Source: Prunella strophiata (lineage: Eukaryota; Chordata; Aves; Passeriformes; Prunellidae). From it: DNA of 64,000 bases. Positions 24,880 to 39,190 of this stretch are shown piece after piece (the first letter of the stretch is position 1; every line of letters begins with the position of its first letter). Under the pieces are notes generated by a model, which had not been told where the DNA came from, did not search any database, and saw nothing but the letters and a program-made list of their open reading frames with translations. The translations under genes and the position numbers were made by a program. The stretch lies in contig JAZBQD010000001.1 in assembly GCA_036583965.1 (NCBI GenBank), positions 30,166,597 through 30,230,596 on the forward strand. Direction: 5' to 3'.

Positions 24880-27800
24880 CAAAAAAGGGCATCTTAATGT
24901 TCAGCTGTTACAAGATTTAATATTGGTTTTATTATATTTAAAAAGGCCTTAAAGCTATCAGGACATTTTTGTACAGGCTAATTTTCCCTCCAACTTCCTT
25001 CCACTCATTTCCCCTTCAAGGAGTCACATAATCTAGCTTAGAACAAAATAAATCTTGCAGTGATTTGCTGTATATGAATAATTGGAAAAATTGTGTCCCT
25101 TCAGTCCATAAAGGAATTCAAAGTGGAGAGACACATCCTTGACATAAGTTCATTTTCAACTAAAGTTGTTGCATCTATAATGAATCTAGATGGTGGTGGG
25201 AGAATAAAGGAGTATTAACCTGTAATGAGAGCTTTTCACCTTAACAGAAGAAGTGACAAAAAAAGTCTCTTTGTGATAAAAAAATACATAAAAAATACAT
25301 TAAAAATGTTTTATAAATGTTACTCCTATTTTTGAAGATTTTTAATGATACCCAATGAATGCAGGCTACCTCTTGATGAACTCTATCCTTGCCTGTTCCT
25401 TTGCATCAGTAAGATGCCTTAGAGAAACAGAAGAGTAAATGTGAGTAATGGTGGTTCCATATTAGTTTCTATACTAGTGTCTTATTCAGAAATGTGAAAT
25501 GTCAGATGAATAGCAGATTTTCTTTTGGATGTTAGGTTTCCAAAAAATTAGCAACTGGGTAAAAGTTGGATTAAGCTTTCAGGTGCACATTTCATACTGA
25601 AGATCAGCCTTTCTCTAAGTCCTAGATTTTATGAGGATGACAGCAAACTGCTGCTGTGTCCTGACATACTGCAGTGATTGCCTTCTCAGCTTCTGTTTTT
25701 TCCTTTCTCAAGTTTTATTGGCTGCTGTTTTCTAGAGTCAGTGTTGTCAAATCAGTTACCAGATATAAAACCCAGTCAGTCTTTGTCTCTTTAAAACTAA
25801 TGGATGGTTGCAACAATAAAAATTTTACCTTTTTGAGGAAGAAAGAATAACTTCATTACTGCTTTTAAAGTTCTGAAGATACAGTGTCAGACATGATTTT
25901 CTTATGGCAGGACAAGTGATTGAATGCCTTCATAAATGTTTAAGTCTTGATACCATGTGGGTATTATTTGCATGTAATCTCAGGTTTAATTCCTAATGAA
26001 AACACTACAGTTAGGCTTATGGAATCAGGAACTAAAAGAGAATGAGTTCTATTCTGCTATTGAAGTGCTAGTCATAGTCTCACAGATAACTTGTTTCTAA
26101 AGTGAATAGAATATGTTTCAAAGTGCCCCCTCTATATAATGATGTATTGCATTTGGTATTTTGCCCGTACTTCAGTATAGAAAAGAACAGGGGATCTGAA
26201 CTCTAGGTAACAAAAGAGAAAAGATAAGGTTTTTCCCCAGATTAAAAAATTTATATTTGTACTTAGTTGTGTCATTACTGACATAGAATGGGAAAATGCA
26301 TAGAGCAGTTACAATCTTATTTGGATTAAACTTGTCTGTGTTCTAATGTAATTCAAATTTACTTTAATATGTATTTCAGAAGCAAATATCCATTTTAAAT
26401 CATATGTAGAATTTGTACTTTTCATACATGTCTCCTGATGCATGAAGTATCTACTAGTAATATATTTCTGTTTTCAGAAATATTAATGATATCCATGTAT
26501 TTATGATCTTAACACCTGTGCAAATTTCCATACAAGTCAATTTAGCTGCAGTATACTTGTGAATAAAAAGTGCATCCTTCTATCATGCCACATTTCTGTC
26601 ACTGTCATCTATCTCCTCACAAGAAAAAGAAGTAGAAATGAGGAAAATTGAGTTGCAGTGTGCACCTTCTGCTCTACAGATTTGAGCTTTGTCAAGCAGA
26701 TCAAAAAAAATAAAAAGAGAAGTCCCTCACAGAAAATGGCCATGAAAATTGTCAATCCTGTAGATTACTAATCTCATAATGTTATACTAACATGAAAAGG
26801 TAGCCCATTAGTACGTTGTAAATGTCCTGTGGCTTCTTACAATAGGTTGGAAGGCAGTGCAGGCCTTACAGCAATGTACAGCAATCACTTAGTGTGAGGT
26901 GTATTTCTGTAAAGTAATTTATGGGAACATCATGAGCTTGAACTGTAGTTAATTGAAAAAAAAACATTGAAGCACTTTGAGTTGAGTAAGTATTCCCCTA
27001 TTTTATTCTCCTCCCAACTACATTGCCTTTAAGTCTTTGATTTGTTTCTCTTAAACTTTGTATCTGTCCCTGTACACTCAAAATAAATGACTGGGCAGAA
27101 AAGGATTAGATTTTAAAATACATAGATCCTAAAGACAAGAGACCACTTTACAGTTAAAAAAGTACAGTAATTTCTTTCTTATGAAGTGTTTAGTCTTTGC
27201 TGTTCATCCCAAATGAAAGTAATGTTAAACATTTGTATGAAAACCCCAAAATATTTTGATAGTTAATTACAATATACACTTCAACATAACAAAATTATGC
27301 TGCTCATTATAAATGCTTATGTTATTTATAAGAGAGAAAGACATAACCAATTATGGCATATGGCCAGTCTTTATCAAAGGAAAAACATTACTTTCCATAC
27401 TTTGCAGGTGCATAGATTATTTTGGCTGTGCTTGTATTTAATTATCTATGACACTTCAGTTACACATTTACATAGTATTAAATTGTTAAACATTTTTAAA
27501 TGTAGTGGACTTTGTTGTGCATACAGAATGGTAATGCTGGCATGAAAACTTGTCTCAGTTTTTCTCAAAAATTTGTCAAAGGAGGGAGTTTAAGATACTT
27601 ACTTTTTTTTGTCCATAACTATATTAATAATAATGCCTTTTGGGAAAAGGAAGAAATATACATACAAAACAAAACCACTTGTTGAATAGAGATTGTATAG
27701 TTTTTCAAAATACATTAAACTGCAAACTTTGATACTTCTGGAAGCACAGAGGTTTTTCCACATATGTAGGTATTTAACTGGTATGGAACTGATGTAGTGT

Positions 27801-30696
27801 CATGATTGGTCAGGAACATGTCTTTCAACTTGTTTTTCATAAGGCCATAATTCACCATTAGACTTTGTGTGAAAGCATGCCTGTCAGTGAAGTTGCAATA
27901 ATTTATAACCTCTATTATCTTACTGCTGTTGTATATGATAAATATAACCCACCTTAAGGCCTTGGCAAGCTGCTGGGAGAGGTTGAATGAACTACAGAAT
28001 ATTTGGTCAAGCAGTCTGTGTTCATCTGAACAAGCAGCAAGAATGGAGAGAAGCCTGCCAAGAATTTCTAAGGCCAGTCTAGTTACTTTTATTCAGTGTG
28101 CATCAGGGTTTACAGTACTGATGGGTTGATGGTTCTGTGAGTAACAAAGTTTGGCCTGTCAGTTTGACAGCTTTGTTAAAAAACATCTTTGTGCAGTCTC
28201 CTAAAGAAGGACAGCTCTACCTACACAGGTTTCCACAAAGATGCTTGCTTTACACACAGACCAGTTGATGTCTAGGACTTTGCAGCAGTGATGAGATGGT
28301 GGGGATGCAGACATGCTCACCAATAATACTGTGCATAGGTTTGTCACACATGGTTTGTAACTTGAAGTTTGTGGTCTAATCTAACATTAGAAAGGATACT
28401 TAAGGATCCAACTGTTCCATAGAGCACAATCCTGACATATCTTCCATCATACCAGTTTGTTTACTGGCTAATGATCATTGCTGTGAGCTTCTGTAATAAG
28501 CAGTTACTGAATAGAAACATGTTCTTTACAGTCTTCATCAGAAATAGATTAGTAAGTCTGCATTTCAGTCCTTACTGCATTATTCACACTTGCTTTTCCC
28601 AGCACTCCTGGGACACTTCTCTTCCTAGTTCTCCAATGTATTTAGCACAGTTTCTTCTTGTTTCTGTATAGGCAAGCCCTTTGGAATTAAAGGTGTTTTG
28701 AGTATTTAATAACATGTTTATGGTATTTTCAATGAGCAACATAGAATCCTACTAAACCATGTTCTAGCAGAAACTAAATGTGAATAAGTTATAGCTTACA
28801 ATTCTTACCATTTTTTCTGAGCTTCCCTAAGCCCTTGGCTAAACCCAGGTTTGGATGTTAAGCCAGTGGATTCTGATATCGCTTGCTGTGTCCTTCTTTT
28901 CCCTTTAGTATCTCAAAGCTCTCTGGTTATGTCAGCACTCTACCCTTGCCAAGTGTTTGTGTAGATATGGTTCTTCCAGAGGATGTGAAATTCTTTAACT
29001 TATTTTTAAAATACTGTTTTGTAATGTTTACTTTGGGAAAACTTTTCATCTTCTATTTTTTTTTTTCTGTAACATATTTCATAATTTATAAAATCAACAC
29101 ACGTGCAGTGGTTGTACATCTTACCCCAAACACACATTCTGCAATGCCAGAGATTTATGCCTGTGCTTTAACATAGCAGCTAGTAAAATTTGTTGTGCTA
29201 ATTCACTTACATGGAACTACTGCAAGTATAGCATCACATTAGAGAGAAAATCCTGGGCAGACAGAGGCAAAGTGTTGTGTGGTCCTTAAATGGTGTTTAT
29301 AGGAAGAATTAGAGCATTCGGGAAATAGTGGGGTTTGGTTTTGTTTTTGGTTTTTTTCTTCATGTGAGAGAAACTGGCTGGGAAGTGAGTGAATTTTGGA
29401 AAGGAAAAATAATGGACTTGCTTACGCTGGGGACAGAAGTGAAATAAACAGCTACAGCAATCAGGATAGGATGGTGTTACTCTAGCCTGGATGTGAGAGG
29501 ATGACTAAGTACATGCACTGTGGACTCTTTTAGCATGATATCTCAAGGCTTGTCTCAAGGCACTCTCAGTTTATAGGAAAGAAAGCTTTTTCTCTAAACC
29601 AGCTCTCTGTCATAAACATGAATGTCTGATGTGAGTTGAATAAGCTTTGCTGCCTAGGGAAAATTTGAAACTTGAATGCATTTGGTTTTGTAGCTAAAAT
29701 GCAGTGACAATGTAATTGTTCAAATCACCACAGGTTAATGGGTATGGATCCAGTCACCCTTTTGTTCCAGGAACTTGCTCATGTACACCTTCATTCAGAC
29801 AGTTCATAAGTCTTATACTTATTAACTCACGTACCTGGTTAAGTGAAACCAAGTCCTTAACACAGAAAACTAGAACTAGGAATTGGATCCCCTGTTTTTT
29901 CAAACTAAACTTTGCCAGTAATTGGTTTATCAAAAGGAGTTTTATGCTCAGGGGTTGGAAGGAATTGACTCCAGGGCTAAATATCCCAGAAATGTAGTTA
30001 CATTTGATACTTCTGGCAATTTATTTTAAATAGTACAAGTACCCTTCATATGATTAGCTTTTATAATTTGCAAGAGACTACTTCTATGAACTATGCAAGG
30101 TTTGTTATGCCTTTTGGCTACATGAAAGAGAGAAACTCCTGCTATTTTAGATTGTTAGGAATTAAATGAGTTTGATAGCTTCTCTCCAGCTGAAGCAGGG
30201 AAACTTTTCTAAGATGAGGTTGGTTCTTAGCTACAATCTGAAAACAGGTGACTGAATATCTTCTTACACCTAATAGTTAAATGTCTGAATTAGCTGGTTT
30301 TATAGCAAAAAAAAATAAAAATCACTGTTTGTAGGGCAATAAAAGGTTGAGTAAATGTATGGTAAACTGTAATGTAACCTGATCATTGGAGTTCCTTATC
30401 ATTTGTAGCTTCTATCATCTTTGCTGCATTAGTAGCAGATACCAAGGATTATGATTCTTCTCCTTTTGTGTTTACTATGCTATGGTCATATTCACAGTGG
30501 TGAGATTGTGGAACTCAGACCAGCTTTGTGTTCTGTGTGAATCTTGAGGACTTCTCTGTGATAACTAAATAAAAATTACTGGTGTATTGATTTTATTAAG
30601 AATAAATTTAAGGACTGCTTTTCATCTTTTGCTGAGTCAATGCTTGTCAAGTAAGATAAGCAAGATTCTTCTATTTCCACAACAATGGGAAAGTGT

Positions 30697-30742
30697 ACAT
30701 ATATAATATGTATCATTTGTGCTGTGATACATACATATATGT
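30697..30742. repeat. Imperfect AT-rich inverted repeat, 18-19 bp arms
   Basis: The left arm (30697-30715, ending ATGTATCA) and right arm (30725-30742, beginning TGATACAT) are complementary apart from one unpaired base and a nearby mismatch, around a 9-base loop TTTGTGCTG. It is a potential cruciform or RNA hairpin. Confidence 0.75.
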
Positions 30743-32311
30743 TTTAATACATACTGTGTATGCCAGAATTACTATTACTGACTGTAGAGTAGCTATTTGA
30801 ATGGTACACTTTGGAAGTCTGTGAGTTCCAAAATTTTTTGGGCTCCTCATCTGCTTGCCTTAAACAGTTTACTAGGTTTCTGGCTTTGTCAGCAGTGCTT
30901 TAATTGCTCATGAAGAAGTTAACCTTCTTCTCAGGCAATAACATTTGCATGTACTGTGCAGCAGTTTGTAAGTGCATACCTGAACACCCAAGAAAATACT
31001 CACATGTTTAATATGCAATTAATGACAGATTCTGCTAGCCTTGTTAAATAGCACACAGTGGCCAAAAGTGGTATGAGTCTTGACTGCAAGTTCTGTCCCT
31101 TTGAAAAGGTGATAAGTGTTTGTCTGGAAAAAGAATGTGAATTTTGCTATGTACAATTGGAGGTTTTTTATCTGGAATGAACAATTTAGAATTTTTTTTA
31201 CCTGTCAAATTCCAAATATGTTGACTAGTTTCTCTGCAAATATTCTAAGACATTTCAAGAGGCCAGAAAGTTACTTCTACTGTCAATTATTTGATTTTAT
31301 TTTGATCTAGATTTCTGTGACAATTTACTAAGTAAAAAGATTAATGTTTCCCAAAGCTACTAGTGTATAAAAACAAAGATACCAAAAGTAATTTTACTGC
31401 AAATGGAACAATGGATTTTTTAAAAAACCTTATACAGTAAGTGAAATTTAGTTTTCTTGCTACAGCTAGTTTTTGATGTTGTGTGAATTGCTACCCTGCA
31501 TAACTATTTTATCTGTTTGGAAACTATGCTAAAAATAGATTGATAATATACATTTTAGGGAAATTTAAAAAAAGTTCTTGAAAACAACATACCTGTTGAT
31601 AAACATGGAAAAAATCCTTTTGTAATGGATCGCACATAATAATATCTTACAATGTTACAAAATCATACATTTATCATCACAGGGTAGAACCTCAAGTGAA
31701 TGCTGCAATAAAATAAATTAGGTCTAATAAATTAGCTCAATTAGGTCTTTCTGAACTCTCTGGAATCAGGATATGCAGTACTGTGCCCAGTGTACATGAT
31801 TTAGAACAGGCTAGGTGGTCACTCTGTAATTCCAGTCGTGTTGTTATGTTCAGTGCAACTGTGAAGGTGAGTAAGGTAAATGCAATTCAACAAGTTCTGA
31901 AAAAAACCCTGCTTTATTCAGCAGAGATGTCTTTTACTAGAAAAGCAGCAAAAGGTGACCAAATAAATCACTCATATCAATGCATCCCTTATACTGTCCA
32001 TATTCATTTAGTTTGGTTGATTATGCATTCAAATCAGTGAAACTTGTGTTTTTTTGGATCCTGTGCACTGCATTGAAAAATTCACCTCTGCATATCTGTG
32101 TGTTTATGATCTTTAGTTATTCATCAATTACGGAACATGTTGGACATTTTGAAGTTGCTCTGTATCTCATTATTTCATCTTTTTTTCTTCAAAAATACAC
32201 TGAAAATTCAGGTTTGCTTTGAAAGCTCAAGTGAAATTATTTTGAATGAAGTGACAAAATGCTTATTTAAAAGAACCGATTGGATTTCAGACTGGTTACT
32301 GTAATTTATAA

Positions 32312-32377
32312 TTCCTCCTCCCTCTTCTTCTTTCTCATCCTTTTTGTCCTCCTTTCCAAGCATCTTCTCCCCCATCC
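32312..32377 (+). repeat. Pyrimidine-rich tract
   Basis: CCTCC, CTTCTTC and CTCC words make up almost the whole stretch, with only a few purines. It is low-complexity DNA that could act as a splicing-factor (PTB-type) binding region in the transcript or form triplex DNA. Confidence 0.7.
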
Positions 32378-33258
32378 CCGAGTAATACTGGTGCTATGTA
32401 CAGTATTTTGTTTACAGTAGTATAAACATTCTCAGCCTGTGACTTCATTGCTGAAATAACTCACCTCTTTCATATCAACTCTTACCTAGGAGCCGTACAG
32501 CAGACTCATTGATGTAGGTTTTTTTCTGCATGGCAGCCCAGGCCAAGCTGGTTTCATTGCATGATGCAACTTCACCTTTTTTTGGTTGTCTATGGGATTA
32601 ATTATTATCTATTCTTGTATTGCCTGTGCATGCCAATGTGCTTACCATAATGGTGTATACACTGAATGCAGTCTAGAGCATTAAGTGCATGAAATGGAAT
32701 TAAAAAGACAAAACCATAACATTAAAAAGCTTGAGCAAAAGTAAATTATGCTTATCACTAACTTTAGTTAAGCTATTATAGGATGAATAGACAAAATATG
32801 TATCAGGTCTATGTATTTAAAATTTCCAGCGTATTACAGTAGTTTATTGACTAGAAGCACAATTTTGGTATGGTCAAGATGTGATGAGGAAAGGATGTAC
32901 TACTACCCTGTTGTGACAAGGACTGAGTGGTGCCAGTAGTATCAGAAAGACAAACCTTTCCCTGCTGTCAACTTCAGCAGCAGGTGACAGTGAAAAGAGG
33001 TAAGATTGTAAATAATCATTTATTGAAATTCAGAATTTAGGAAGCGTTCTAACTGCAATAGGTTTTTGGGTTTTTTAAATGATAAATAACCTGTAAAATA
33101 ATTGGTGACATTCCATATGAAGAGTTGTAACCCTGTTTGAAATTTCCTTTACAAATGACATTGTGACCATTCTAAGCAGCCTGTTATTCATGTGTTTTTA
33201 AATGTATTCAAATGAACCTTTCATCAGCACAGTATAAGATGTGATTGAATTCTAATCC

Positions 33259-33278
33259 TTTTTTTTTTTTTTTTTTTT
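33259..33278 (+). repeat. T20 homopolymer
   Basis: Twenty consecutive T, followed by CTTTGATAAAATG. Confidence 0.95.
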
Positions 33279-34610
33279 CTTTGATAAAATGATGAAACAG
33301 CAATCTGGGAAGTGACTTGAAATGTTGTGTCTGAACACAATATTTCTAGTGCTTTTGATCAGTGCAAACATTTAGTGTGTGCTTGGAAGTTGCACTTTGT
33401 GTACTCTTTGGTGTCAGAATTAATGCACAGATTTCAAATTAATATTACTCTTGATTAATAGGTACTATTGGTTGTATAAATTAAACTTTGAGGGCCTATA
33501 ATATAAAATTTTAGGATACTTGAAAAATAGTCATAGAAAATGGGTATATATAAAGTGAAAATGTGCTCTTAGTGTGTATATTTAGGCAGGTAGCTTAATG
33601 AAAACATACCATATATTCAAAGTAGTACAAAAGGGAAGTAATTTCTACAAAATTGTTGCCATGCCACCCACGTGCTGATACTGTGCTTCCCTAAGAATGT
33701 GTGTTATTCAGGATTTCTTAGGGTTTTATTTTTTTGTATTATTCTTAGAGTCTGTATAATGGCAGTTACTTTTTTTCCCCCTTTACAATGAAGGAAGATT
33801 CTGTTAATACTCTAAACCAGGTCAGACATATATCTGTACAGTAACATGAAATTCTTTCTGCTCTCAGTACAAATGGAATCATTATACCAGTCCTTTTGAC
33901 TTTGCAGTAGGTCAGTGTGTAAGTTTAGCTACACACCTGTTCTCTCATGCACAGCAGCCAGGATACAAAGGTGATGGATGTTACAGTGCAAACCATTTGG
34001 AGCGGTGTTAGGAAAAAAAGGCTACTATATAGTAAATTTTTAACTCTACTACAATCCTCTTTTTATATTGATGTAAAGTACTTTTATATCAGGATTCTAA
34101 TAATTGATTTGGCAACTGCTACAGCTGTAGGCAGTTTCTTATTCCATTTGTTAATGGAGATAAAGTTACTGCTGGAAAAGAAAGGCATAGTGTCATTAAT
34201 CTGCCAAAAGCAGCCTTGCCTTTCCCATTTAGAAAAAACACTGGGTGAGACTGTCACTCAGGCTTCAGGGTAATTTTTTCTGAAAAGTTTAAGTGTTTTC
34301 TTAATTTTTTCTTTGTTTAGACGTCTATTATTTTGCAAGGTAAATGTGGCTATTCAGTGAGTCTTTCATAGAGTCAGCATTTTGCCTTAAGAATATGGTA
34401 ATTGCACTTAAGCCAGTGGTGGTAAATAATCAGGTCTCACAGCTGCAACAGCTGTGACACAAGCTTTTCTAAGAAGGATATTTTACTAGATTGTAGTTAT
34501 GTAGATGTGGCAATTAAACCACAGCAGAGGAGTTTATGGGTATAGAAACTGTATGATGTGTTTCACTCGTTTCAGGTACAGGCAATTAAGACTCTTCAGG
34601 GGTCTAGGTT

Positions 34611-34625
34611 AAAAAAAAAAAAAAA
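34611..34625 (+). repeat. A15 homopolymer
   Basis: Fifteen consecutive A followed by GGGGAAAG. Confidence 0.9.
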
Positions 34626-37600
34626 GGGGAAAGTGGTAGAAGGGATTGTCATAACTGTTAATGTATGCTAGGAGTGAATGTGGCCTTGGTTATGTCCAGA
34701 GCTGGTTCAAGGCAGAGGAATTTAAACAGCTATACTGTGATGCTCAGGGTATAGTCAAAGCTCTTAAATGGTTATTTACTCTTGGTAGTTGAAAGGTTTT
34801 TTTACTTCAAGTCACCTGTTCAGTACTGCTAGTAAAGTGTAACAAGTAACAAATACAGGCTTCCTTGTGGCAGGTTACAAGGATATACTGCACATCTCAG
34901 AGTTGGGAAGGGGAGCAGCTGAACTGCATGACCTGAGGTGCCCTAAATGTACCTTGGGTATCAACTGAGCAAGGTGCTTTAAAGAACCTTTATACTGGTG
35001 GGGTAGGAAGGCTAAGAGGCCCTCAAGAGGAACAAGAGGGATAATATGAAATTATGAAAATTTGTTTGGGACTAATATATTTTCTAATTTTGTGTAGATT
35101 TTTGGAAGGAATTTAAATGGTTCATGTTATGCCTTCATTTGAAATAGGAAAAAAATATATCCTGCTGGTGTAACGGTGTATTAGGACTGCTTTAGAATTG
35201 CTATTAACACAATGTGATTAGGTTTTCTAGGGTTACTAATAGATTTTGATCGTGTTATTAGATAGCTTGACCAAAGAAGCTGATCCAGTAATGTAATGTC
35301 AATTTTCTACCACTTTGCAATACTTCTGACTTACATTACTCGTTTACATTATTTACTGTTGTTCAGTCAAATAGGATACCTTAGGCTGAAGTTTATTTCT
35401 ACTCAGTAAAACTAGAGAGTAGCCAGATATTTTTCATCACAATATCACAAGAGGGAATTCTAAAAAGACAGACAGATAAATGAACTGTGTAAGTATCTTT
35501 ACACTCCAGTTTATCTGGTAATCTTGTTATTTTCAGTTAGAATGGTTGAAATTAGACTAAATTTCATAGGACAGCATTATTTGTTTTGAAGTTACAGTAT
35601 GTAAGCTAGCAAGAAATGTATGGAAATTACATTCAAAATCATTTGTAGGAGTCAGTTACACATATCAAACAGAAAATTAGAGCTCAGTTCTTTGCTAATA
35701 TACAAAAGAAAAAATACTAATTTAAATCAAAGAGGATAGATTGAGAACATTCTAATTTTTGTTCATTGTATATATTTTTTCAAATATTCAGTCAGATGAG
35801 GGAGAGTTTTAAAAGTTGGATGACCGTGTCAAGAGAATAATCAAAGGCACTGAGATGGAGGAGTAGTTGGAGCTGGAAATGCATGATGATGGTGGGCTGT
35901 TGAAAACTGAGTCTGAGGAAAGTGGACAGCAAATGTGAAAGCCACTGTTGGGTAATTTTAAGAGATGGCAGCTGCAAACAAATAGAGCAAGGAATCTCAG
36001 GAATTCATTCTTGCTGCAAGGTGAGAGTAGCTATAGATAAATTTATCCAAACTGACAGTTATCTAAGAGTTCTATGGTTTGTAGGCCCCCTTCTACAAAA
36101 GGAGGAAATTTTAGAAAAATCTCATATGTAGATCATCCATTTGATTCATGCAAATGCAAGGACTGTAAGTGGTCCATATAAGCCAGGCTGAAAAGTATTT
36201 TGTTTTAAAATTCTGGTTCACCATCTCTCCAAATAATCGACTCCAGTGTTTATCTGTATGTTATAAATGAAAAGGTTTTATGCTGCTGATATACTTCTCA
36301 CTAACTTTATTCATTTCCATTTGTTAACTCAATGTCAGCATGGAAGAGGGAGTAGTATTCATATGACTTGCTAGCATTTTCATGTCACGAATTACATTCT
36401 CTTTTCTGGGGTAAGTAGCTACCACAACTTTTTACTCCAACATAGACTCTGATAAAAACTATTAGGTAACAATGGGACAAGAAGTAATAGAAAGATATCT
36501 TTATGAAGAAGAGACATTATCAAGATTATCAACTTTAGTTAATAAGGTATGCAGTTCAACCAAATCCTTTCATAATGCAATCAGTATAAGAGATGAAACT
36601 GAAGTGGCTTATTAAAATTTCTTTAAAAAAGTAAGGTTAGTTGAAACAGTATACTCATATTTTTCTCTTTAGAATATTAGTAGTCTCACACAAAATCCTT
36701 TTATTAAAATTAAATCCTTTTGATTAATTAAAAATGGGGTCCCAGGCATTGTTGTGCTGTCATTTTCCTAGAATTGATTTGTCATCAGGGAGATTGTTTT
36801 GTCAAGGTAATGTCATGCTATTTTTAGTTGCCAGTGTTCATGATGAGCAATTAAGGAATGTAACACAAAATAAAATAATAAGCTCCTTCTACTTATCTAT
36901 GTGGTTCTCAGCAAACGTTTTCAAGTTCAGTTATCTTAGGATGAAAATCCTACTGGTGTATTTTGCAGGAGAGCACCTGCTCTGTCTTTTATACCCTACT
37001 GAAAGAACTTGGAAGTTATGGAGAAGGATTCTAGGCCATTCCCTTAAGTCTATTCTAACATTGAGTTCCTGGGTGTTTTGCTGTTCTTCAGGGACCTTCC
37101 TTTGACTTCTGTTTGAAAAAGTAGAAAAGACCCATGCTGCAGACAATAGTGAATATACACTCATCCTGAGGAAATTACTGTGTTATTTTCAGAGTGAGAA
37201 ATTTTAATCGTTTTTTTCTTTATATCCCCATAATTCAATATAAAATTATAAGCAAAAAAGATAAACATTTTTTTCCCCATACATAGTTTTGTGTTTGGGC
37301 TGAGGAAATTATCTCAGCCCAATTTGATTTTGCTTGAGTGGTCTAGAACATTGGGTTATGTTTTACTAGGGAGTCTGTGAAGAAGCATGATGTGCTTCAA
37401 ATTAATGGAAAACTTGAGAAAGAGAGATTGAAACTGACGGCATTATGCTGAACTTTACAAAATTTTATTAGTTCATTTAGGTAAAATAATTGTTGTCAAT
37501 GTTACTTGACTGTCACTTGGTGTGTTGCCATTTGTAAATAGCTTTGTAAATTTGGTAGCATTAGATGGGCATCAGGAAATCAGACCTTTGTTCTGCAGTT

Positions 37601-38255
37601 GTGCCAGCCAAATTTGCCTCCTAATTTTATATGTGAATGTGACAGAAGTTAAAATTAGGAGCTTCTCTTTCTTTCACACTGGAAATCCATATCTCTCTTA
37701 GTTTCTAAATGGAATTAATTTTGCATTAAGAACTGCCAAGTCACAGCATTTAAATATATGTTTAAATTTTAAATAAATTTTAGTCAAAGGGGAAAATAAG
37801 AACAACATATACTTTTAAGTCCCATTCTTTATGACATGATGCAGAGAAGTGAAAGAATCAAAAGAAAAAAATTCTGATTCTGAGTAAAATGTTTAAGAGA
37901 AGACACAGTTGTGCCAATTTAATTCTTACTGATCTGGCTTTGTTGGTTTTTTTCATCTGATATTAGAATTTTTTTTGAAGGGGAATAGGGAAACGTCTTC
38001 ATTTTACCCCAAATTAGTCTGAGAGCTTGCCAAGGTTCCCTCCCAAGTTATTAGGGAGATTGCATAGAGGGACTTAGTTGTAGAAAGCATTTTCAGAACA
38101 GATGAGTCATGATGCATTTGTTTAATTAGGTTAGAAATAGAAGGGTAATATTCTAATGCCAGCTTGTGATCTGTCAGACTTTAAAGAATAGTAGAAGATG
38201 ATGCAATAGGAATTAGAAAAGGGAAGTAAGGACAGACATTTAAAGTGTTCTTGGG

Positions 38256-38272
38256 TTTTTTTTTTTTTTTTT
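38256..38272 (+). repeat. T17 homopolymer
   Basis: Seventeen consecutive T after TTGGG. Confidence 0.9.
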
Positions 38273-39149
38273 CTGAAAAGCAGAGTACTTGCAAATTATA
38301 AAGTGTAGGTTAAACACAGTGTAAGAAATTTTGGAAGATACCTTTATTGCACATTACTTGACAGTTTTATTTTCATCAGACTTATATTTTACTTATTTTA
38401 AAATTGAACAAAGAGGATTCTGATTGTTGATGTAGTTCAAAGACAGCTTAGTGTGTGAGCCTAAGGTCATCGAAGTATTTTCAGAAGGAATGTGAGAGGT
38501 GCATATCAAAGTGAAGAGGAGAGGCCACTCCACGTGCAGGCTGCAGAAATGGGGATGGGAACAAAGATAGTAAAACAGAGTAATCCAAAATAAATTCATC
38601 ACATGCTGAAGTTGAGGGGGTTTTGTGAGTGGAAAGACAATATGGTGTAATCCATTAAGTAAAGGAGAGTCAGAATTGAGAATGAAAAGAAAAATACTTG
38701 GCAAAGTACTCTGGGATTTGACAATGAAACGCTTCAGGGGCAGAAAGCTCACCCTCTCTCTTTATGTATAGGAGAAACAGCTAAGAATTTAGATATAGGA
38801 GGTTGAATGGTCAAATAGGATTTAAATGTAAATAATACGAGAAGATAAAAGAAGTAATTGCAACATCATCCTCAGCTATCAGGCCATAACTGTCTACAAA
38901 ATTTGGTGAGAAAGGGATTGCTCCTCCCTCACTCACTAGCTTGAGGTGCAGAGAACCTGAGAAAAATGTCTCTAAGCAGTGATGTAATGATCCCATAGAG
39001 TTTTATGGACCCAGGTCTTAGGGCTGAGACAGCAGATGACGTGGCACTTGTCCTACAGGCCAAGTGGGTCTTCACCTTGCCTTTGCCAATGCCTGGTTCA
39101 GGTGATCCAGCTGGCTGTCCTTCCTCCTTGGGAGGGAACCAGCTTCACT

Positions 39150-39190
39150 CTGCCAGCACTTCCTGCAGCACTGACTGAAAGTGCTGGCAG
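39150..39190. repeat. Perfect 12-bp GC-containing inverted repeat
   Basis: CTGCCAGCACTT (39150-39161) and its exact complement AAGTGCTGGCAG (39179-39190) flank a 17-base loop that itself contains TGCAGCACTG. The stem is more GC-rich than the surrounding DNA, so the hairpin would be stable, but it is too short for a microRNA precursor. Confidence 0.8.

Noticed and set aside
34890..34950. CAGAGTTGGGAAGGGG and ACCTGAGGTGCCCT resembling a forward CR1 tail
   Set aside because: Word-level resemblance only; no ATTCTATG-type terminus follows.
36734..37105. A 123-codon open frame, the longest + strand frame outside repeats
   Set aside because: It has no recognisable domain, a scattered hydrophobic/Cys composition and no convincing splice or promoter context. 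This length is expected by chance in 64 kb.
38393..38752. A 119-codon minus-strand open frame
   Set aside because: It arises from a purine-rich + strand (pyrimidine-rich minus strand), and the protein resembles nothing known. No start context, splice sites or conservation could be shown.
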